Source of the DNA: DATEVL01 sp035281845
GTDB taxonomy: Bacteria > Chloroflexota > Anaerolineae > Anaerolineales > E44-bin32
Assembly (NCBI GenBank): GCA_035281845.1
Contig: DATEVL010000100.1
Location: forward strand, 1 to 8,342
Reading direction: 5' to 3'
Length of the DNA stretch: 8,342 bases
Both the position numbers and the translations under genes were made by a program. The notes under the pieces were generated by a model. That model saw nothing but the letters and a program-made list of their open reading frames with translations, searched no databases and had not been told where the DNA came from. This document shows positions 5,527 to 8,342 of this stretch, piece after piece. Position 1 is the first letter of the stretch. Each line of letters opens with the position of its first letter.

Positions 5527-6669
5527 CTACTTTTCCGCCGTGTCCACCGGGAGGGTAAACCGAAAAGTCGTTCCGGCGGGCGTGCTCTCGGCATGGATCT
5601 CGCCGCCATGAGCCGCCACCAAGTTCTTGGCGATCGCCAGCCCCAGCCCGCTGCCGGTCGAGTCGGCCGACTTGTAGAAGCGGTCGAAGATGTGCGGAAG
5701 ATTCTCGGGTGGGATGCCGCCGCCGGTATCGGCCACCGACATGCTCACGCGACGTCCGCTCGGCTCGACGGCTGCCGCGATGCGCACCTCGCCACCCGCC
5801 GGCGTGTGCCGCACGGCGTTGGCCGTGAGATTGGCCAGGACTTCGCGGATGCGAAGCGGATCGACCTCGACTAACGGAGTCTCCCCCGGTACCTCGGCCC
5901 GCAATGTGACGCCGGCGGCCTCGGCCTGACCGCGGAAGGTGGCCGCTACCTCGCCCGCCAATACTCCCAGGTCGGTCGGCTCGCGATGCAGTTCCAGGAC
6001 GCCGCTCTCGGCCAGAGAAAGCGTGCGCAGATCATCGATCAACCGGGAGAGGACGCGTGTTTCTTCGAGGACCGGACCCAGGTGAGCTTCGTCCGGCGGA
6101 TAGACGCCATCGAGCATCGCCTCCAGGTTGCCCTGGATCACGGCGATGGGCGTGCGCAGCTCGTGCGTCACGTCGGCCAGCAGCCGGCGGCGCTGGGCCT
6201 CGTTCGAGCGAAGCCGCTCGAGCATGGCATTGAAGGCTCGCGCCAAGGACCGCAGCTCGCGTGGGCCACGCACCGGGACCGTCGCCGAGAGGTCGCCCGC
6301 TTCCACCCGGCCGGCGGCGTCGATCAGGTTGCGGAGAGGTAGAGCCAGGATTCTCAGGGCGGGGAGAACACCCATGAGCACGATCAGGCCGAGGATCAGC
6401 AGGACCAACGGCGTGGCTGTTCCCGCGCCGGGTTGCCCAAGTGCGCCCAGCAGCCACAGGCTCCCGGCGCAAGCGGCCCCGCCGAGGAGCAACACCAGGG
6501 CGAAGGCGGCCGCGGCTCGCCATAGAAACCCGCGGCGCATGCGACGCCAGTGGCGCATGTCGCCTGCCGGCCCGGGAGGCCAGGTTTCGCCTTCGGGCCA
6601 CCACGGTGGGCGATGGCGCGGGAAGTGCCGGCGGAAGCGGCGATCGCGGTAAGGGTAATCCGGTCTCAC
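5527..6669 (-). CDS. Sensor histidine kinase (HAMP, HisKA, HATPase; BaeS-like)
   Basis: The 380-residue kinase senses an envelope or membrane signal, autophosphorylates and passes phosphate to the adjacent regulator. Residues 1-46 are an unusual cytoplasmic tail rich in Arg, His, Trp and Pro. Two helices follow (about 50-77 and 86-108) with only about 8 residues between them, so there is almost no extracytoplasmic sensor. Next come HAMP (about 109-160), the H box DVTHELRTP with phospho-acceptor His169, the N box around Asn284, G1 DTGGGIP (314-320), the F box IFDRFYKS, and G2 GSGLGLAIAK (339-348). All catalytic motifs are intact. The start is a GTG at 6669 overlapping the regulator's TGA as GTGA, which implies translational coupling. 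The nearest named relatives by motif are BaeS-type kinases; the specific signal is unknown. Confidence 0.94.
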   Translation of the reverse strand: MRPDYPYRDRRFRRHFPRHRPPWWPEGETWPPGPAGDMRHWRRMRRGFLWRAAAAFALVLLLGGAACAGSLWLLGALGQPGAGTATPLVLLILGLIVLMGVLPALRILALPLRNLIDAAGRVEAGDLSATVPVRGPRELRSLARAFNAMLERLRSNEAQRRRLLADVTHELRTPIAVIQGNLEAMLDGVYPPDEAHLGPVLEETRVLSRLIDDLRTLSLAESGVLELHREPTDLGVLAGEVAATFRGQAEAAGVTLRAEVPGETPLVEVDPLRIREVLANLTANAVRHTPAGGEVRIAAAVEPSGRRVSMSVADTGGGIPPENLPHIFDRFYKSADSTGSGLGLAIAKNLVAAHGGEIHAESTPAGTTFRFTLPVDTAEK

Positions 6670-7346
6670 GAGTCCGCCAGCCGATAGCCCACACCGTATA
6701 CCGTCTGGATGTGACGCGGCTCGTGTGGGTCCGTCTCGATCTTGCGTCGCAAGTTCTTGATGTGGGCGTCGATCGCCCGCTCGTACGAATCAAACGCGAC
6801 CCCGTGGACGGCGTCCAGCAGCTGAGCGCGTGTGAAGATCCGGCCCGGCTGCCGCGCCAGGGTGGCCAACAGCTGGAATTCGGTGGCGGTGAGCTCGACC
6901 GGGCGATCGCCGACGGTCAGGTTCATCCGCGGGAAGTCCAGGACCAGGTCACCGGCGTGGATGACCTCGGCCGCGCCCGCGCCGCCCTCGGCTCGCCGCA
7001 ACACGGCGCGCACGCGGGCCACCAGTTCCTTCGGGCTGAACGGTTTGACCATATAGTCGTCGGCGCCCAGCTCAAGGCCGACGAGCTTGTCCGATTCCTC
7101 GCCGCGCGCGGTGAGCATGATGATGGGCACATTCGAGTCACGGCGGACGCGGCGGGTGACGTCGAGGCCGTCGCCGCTGGGCAAGCCGAGATCGAGCACG
7201 ATCAGGTCCGGCCGGGCAGTACGGATGGCGGCCAATGCCGCGCCGCCGTCGCCAGCCGTGATCACAGCGTAGCCGGCGCGTTCGAGGTAGTCGCGGGCGA
7301 GCTGGACGATCTTGGGTTCGTCGTCGACGATGAGGATGGTGGGCAT
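6666..7346 (-). CDS. Two-component response regulator, OmpR/PhoB family
   Basis: The 226-residue protein joins a receiver domain (1-120) to a winged-helix DNA-binding domain (about 128-226). Receiver residues are complete: acidic pair Asp8/Asp9, phospho-acceptor Asp52 in LIVLDLGLP, Thr79 in IIMLTA, and Lys101 in MVKPF. The output domain shows LTATEFQLLATLARQPGRIFTR followed by the recognition-helix region ERAIDAHIKNLRRKI and the YGVGYRL wing, all typical of OmpR/PhoB proteins. It overlaps the kinase by four bases, making the pair one operon. A pair of palindromes lies 9-42 bases before its ATG and could be an autoregulatory site or a repeat. The ribosome site is weak (GGA about 8 bases upstream). 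The regulon cannot be deduced. Confidence 0.96.
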   Translation of the reverse strand: MPTILIVDDEPKIVQLARDYLERAGYAVITAGDGGAALAAIRTARPDLIVLDLGLPSGDGLDVTRRVRRDSNVPIIMLTARGEESDKLVGLELGADDYMVKPFSPKELVARVRAVLRRAEGGAGAAEVIHAGDLVLDFPRMNLTVGDRPVELTATEFQLLATLARQPGRIFTRAQLLDAVHGVAFDSYERAIDAHIKNLRRKIETDPHEPRHIQTVYGVGYRLADS

Positions 7347-7354
7347 GACGGTCC

Positions 7355-7389
7355 AAGCTTCCCGGAAGCTGGGAGCTTGCGGGAAGCTT
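7355..7389. repeat. Two tandem 15-bp palindromes immediately before the response regulator
   Basis: AGCTTCCCGGAAGCT (7356-7370) and AGCTTGCGGGAAGCT (7374-7388) are near-identical palindromes spaced 18 bp centre to centre. The outer 10 bases AAGCTTCCCG (7355-7364) and CGGGAAGCTT (7380-7389) are also exact reverse complements, so the whole block can fold in more than one way. Its place just upstream of a regulator gene suits an operator; its makeup from GCTTCC-like units also suits a worn intergenic heptamer repeat. Confidence 0.6.
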
Positions 7390-7427
7390 CTGGGATATTC
7401 AACCTCAGAGGGATGTTATGTGCAAAG

Positions 7428-7482
7428 GCAAACCCCCACCCCACCCTCCCCCTAGAAGGGGGAGGGGGGGGGTGGGGTTTGC
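7428..7482. repeat. C-rich/G-rich palindromic intergenic repeat (long hairpin)
   Basis: GCAAACCCC at 7428-7436 pairs with GGGGTTTGC at 7474-7482. Inside, C runs broken by A, A and T face G runs broken by T and A, closing on a loop near 7454-7456. The result is a nearly complete 55-base hairpin with a few bulges. Translated on the plus strand it gives NPHPTLPLEGGG, a string that recurs as a spurious peptide in many bacterial genomes, which marks it as a dispersed repeat (recollection, not a search). It begins 6 bases after the stop of the small membrane protein on the minus strand. It has no U tract. Confidence 0.85.
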
Positions 7483-7487
7483 GAATT

Positions 7488-7928
7488 CTAGACGGCCTCG
7501 CTGCCTTCCTTCGGGGCCTCGCCGTGCTGTTGGCGGTGCCAGTCCTCGGCCCGCTGGCGCCAGTGGTTAGGCATGTCGTCGGGCGAAAACGGACTCTTCG
7601 GTCCCCAGCCCCAGTGCCGGTGGCGTCCCATCCCGCCCCAGAAGATCATGCGGAAGAGGAAGAAGACGAGGAACAGGAAGAACAGTGGAGCCAGGCAGCC
7701 GAGAAACCCGAAGCCGAATGGATGGTGCGGGTAAGGCGCGTAGGGCCCGTAATAGTACGGCGCGGGCACCGGTGCGACCGCCTGTGGCCCAACCTGGACC
7801 CCGCTCTGGGCCGAGCCCGCAGAGAGTCCCATGCTGTAGGCTGTCCAACCGAGGGCGGCTGCGCCGCCCACGAGGACCAGCACCAAAACGATTCCTGCGG
7901 CGATTCTGAAACCTGTGTTGCCGGACAT
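7488..7928 (-). CDS. Small two-helix membrane protein with a His/Trp-rich C-terminal tail, upstream of the two-component pair
   Basis: The 146-residue product has a first hydrophobic helix (about 7-34), a Pro/Tyr-rich linker including PYYYGPYAPYPHHP (57-70), and a second very hydrophobic Phe/Leu helix (about 71-98). The C-terminal tail is GRHRHWGWG (101-109) followed by HWRQRAEDWHRQQHGE (122-137), dense in His, Trp and charge. I do not recognise a named family. Similar WHRQxHG endings occur, as I recall, in small membrane proteins beside two-component systems of Actinobacteria and Chloroflexota. The start at 7928 is chosen over 7967 because AAGGAGGTCA (plus 7931-7940) sits 5 bases before it. 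It is the first gene before the regulator and kinase on the same strand, so a sensor-accessory or target role is plausible but inferred. Confidence 0.75.
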   Translation of the reverse strand: MSGNTGFRIAAGIVLVLVLVGGAAALGWTAYSMGLSAGSAQSGVQVGPQAVAPVPAPYYYGPYAPYPHHPFGFGFLGCLAPLFFLFLVFFLFRMIFWGGMGRHRHWGWGPKSPFSPDDMPNHWRQRAEDWHRQQHGEAPKEGSEAV

Positions 7929-8015
7929 CTTGACCTCCTTTGTGGACGATGTCGTCGGCAGCATCATGTCGGAAGATTGTGGAGCAGTTGTGAAGGAAGC
8001 GTGGAGGGATGTGGC

Positions 8016-8057
8016 CAGTGGTCACTCGTCAGTGGTCGGTGGTCGGTGGTCAGTGGC
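8016..8057. repeat. Heptamer tandem array (CAGTGGT/CGGTGGT unit)
   Basis: Six consecutive 7-bp units: CAGTGGT, CACTCGT, CAGTGGT, CGGTGGT, CGGTGGT, CAGTGGC. A weaker unit (ATGTGGC) may precede it at 8009-8015. The period of seven is exact throughout, with substitutions but no indels. It lies upstream of the small membrane protein and has no plausible reading frame. The unit is unrelated in sequence to the array at 3388-3454. Confidence 0.88.
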
Positions 8058-8090
8058 AACCGTCGTGGCGCGTCGCTGGCCGCTAGTAGC

Positions 8091-8108
8091 CGCAGGCTTT
8101 AGCCTGCG
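8091..8108. repeat. REP-like palindrome
   Basis: CGCAGGCT and AGCCTGCG form an 8-bp perfect inverted repeat with TT between, giving a 7-bp hairpin with a TTTA loop. It is preceded by GTAGC. I recall this GTAGC plus CGCAGGC palindrome as a dispersed repeat in many environmental bacteria, resembling REP elements mobilised by RAYT transposases. No such transposase is in the window. Confidence 0.7.
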
Positions 8109-8141
8109 CCGCGGTCCAGGTCGGGCCGTTCCTGGGGAGCT

Positions 8142-8173
8142 CTATCGGGATCGCCGATGATCCGAGAGTACAA
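8142..8173 (-). repeat. Degenerate direct repeat, copy A (possible gene remnant)
   Basis: These 32 bases match 8289-8320 at 26 positions without gaps. On the minus strand copy A reads VLYSRIIGDPD in the same frame (147 bases, 49 codons, apart) as ILFSQIVGDPD in the partial gene at the right edge. The frame around copy A is broken by a TGA four codons before it, and by other stops, so it looks like a remnant of a related gene or a repeat that happens to be translated in one copy. Confidence 0.5.
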
Positions 8174-8272
8174 AACCGATTCTCACAACTGCTCGGCGAG
8201 GAGCTTGGCGCCATGATAGATCTTTGGCTGCGATCAACGCAGGCTGGCCCAAGACAAGCCGCTCAGAGCGTA

Positions 8273-8342
8273 TCAACGCGGCAGCGTACTATCGGGGTCC
8301 CCCACGATCTGAGAGAACAAGATCTCGCCCGTTTGTGGGTCG
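8273..8342 (-). CDS. C-terminal end of an unrecognised gene, cut by the right window edge
   Basis: On the minus strand a frame is open from the edge to a TGA at plus 8273-8275. It encodes about 23 residues, DPQTGEILFSQIVGDPDSTLP and a final Arg. The composition looks like real protein, and its ILFSQIVGDPD core is repeated with conservative changes (F/Y, Q/R, V/I) in the remnant at 8142-8173. I cannot name a family. If genuine, it lies upstream of the small membrane protein on the same strand, about 340 bases away across the repeat-rich gap. The evidence is only 70 bases, so a chance open frame cannot be excluded. Confidence 0.4.
   Translation of the reverse strand, partial: DPQTGEILFSQIVGDPDSTLPR

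Noticed and set aside
7929..7967. Upstream start of the small membrane protein at 7967
   Set aside because: A strong AAGGAGG sits inside this extension, 5 bases before the ATG at 7928, so the shorter protein is preferred.
8016..8057. Possible CRISPR array
   Set aside because: Units of 7 bp with no spacers are simple tandem repeats; no cas genes are present.
6441..8102. Long plus-strand open frame of about 550 codons
   Set aside because: It lies antisense to the kinase, regulator and small membrane protein, crosses the intergenic repeats, and has no domain sense. It is a by-product of GC-rich codon use.

Overview
The window reads as GC-rich bacterial chromosome, most likely from a Chloroflexota (Anaerolineae-like) lineage or something with similar genome habits. 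The pointers are indirect: a lipoprotein-like signal followed by a Thr/Pro-rich linker and a beta-propeller-like domain, several short tandem arrays with a 7-bp unit, and a C-rich/G-rich palindrome whose spurious translation contains the familiar NPHPTLPLEGGG string. No rRNA, tRNA or other taxonomic marker is present, so the assignment is tentative.

Layout, left to right. Positions 2-175 hold the C-terminal end of a DDE transposase entering from the left edge. Then comes a non-coding stretch with a G-rich repeat remnant, an extended -10 promoter and a leader of about 150 nt for a cold shock protein (536-745, +), which ends in a clear intrinsic terminator. Convergent to it is a predicted secreted beta-propeller lipoprotein (833-1990, -). 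A divergent intergenic region separates this from a major facilitator transporter (2183-3400, +). That transporter converges on a second, related transporter (3463-4710, -). Between them lies an inverted array of GATTGGA heptamers that overlaps the first transporter's stop codon. Upstream of the second transporter are a consensus -10 and, just inside the predicted transcript, a strong minus-strand terminator.

The right half is on the minus strand: a small four-helix membrane protein of the DUF1761 type (4898-5308), a sensor histidine kinase (5527-6669), its OmpR/PhoB-type response regulator (6666-7346, overlapping the kinase by 4 bases) and a small two-helix membrane protein (7488-7928). In transcription order the last three run membrane protein, regulator, kinase. 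They look like one envelope-signalling unit, although a large C-rich hairpin and a paired palindrome sit between the membrane protein and the regulator. The kinase has almost no extracytoplasmic domain, so the small membrane protein is a reasonable candidate partner.

The right end (7968-8272) is repeat-rich: a second heptamer array (CAGTGGT/CGGTGGT), a REP-like GC palindrome, and a 32-bp degenerate direct repeat. One copy of that repeat lies within the C-terminal codons of an unrecognised minus-strand gene cut by the window edge (8273-8342). I see no CRISPR array, phage module or obvious new defence system. The most interesting material is regulatory and repeat structure rather than a new gene cluster.
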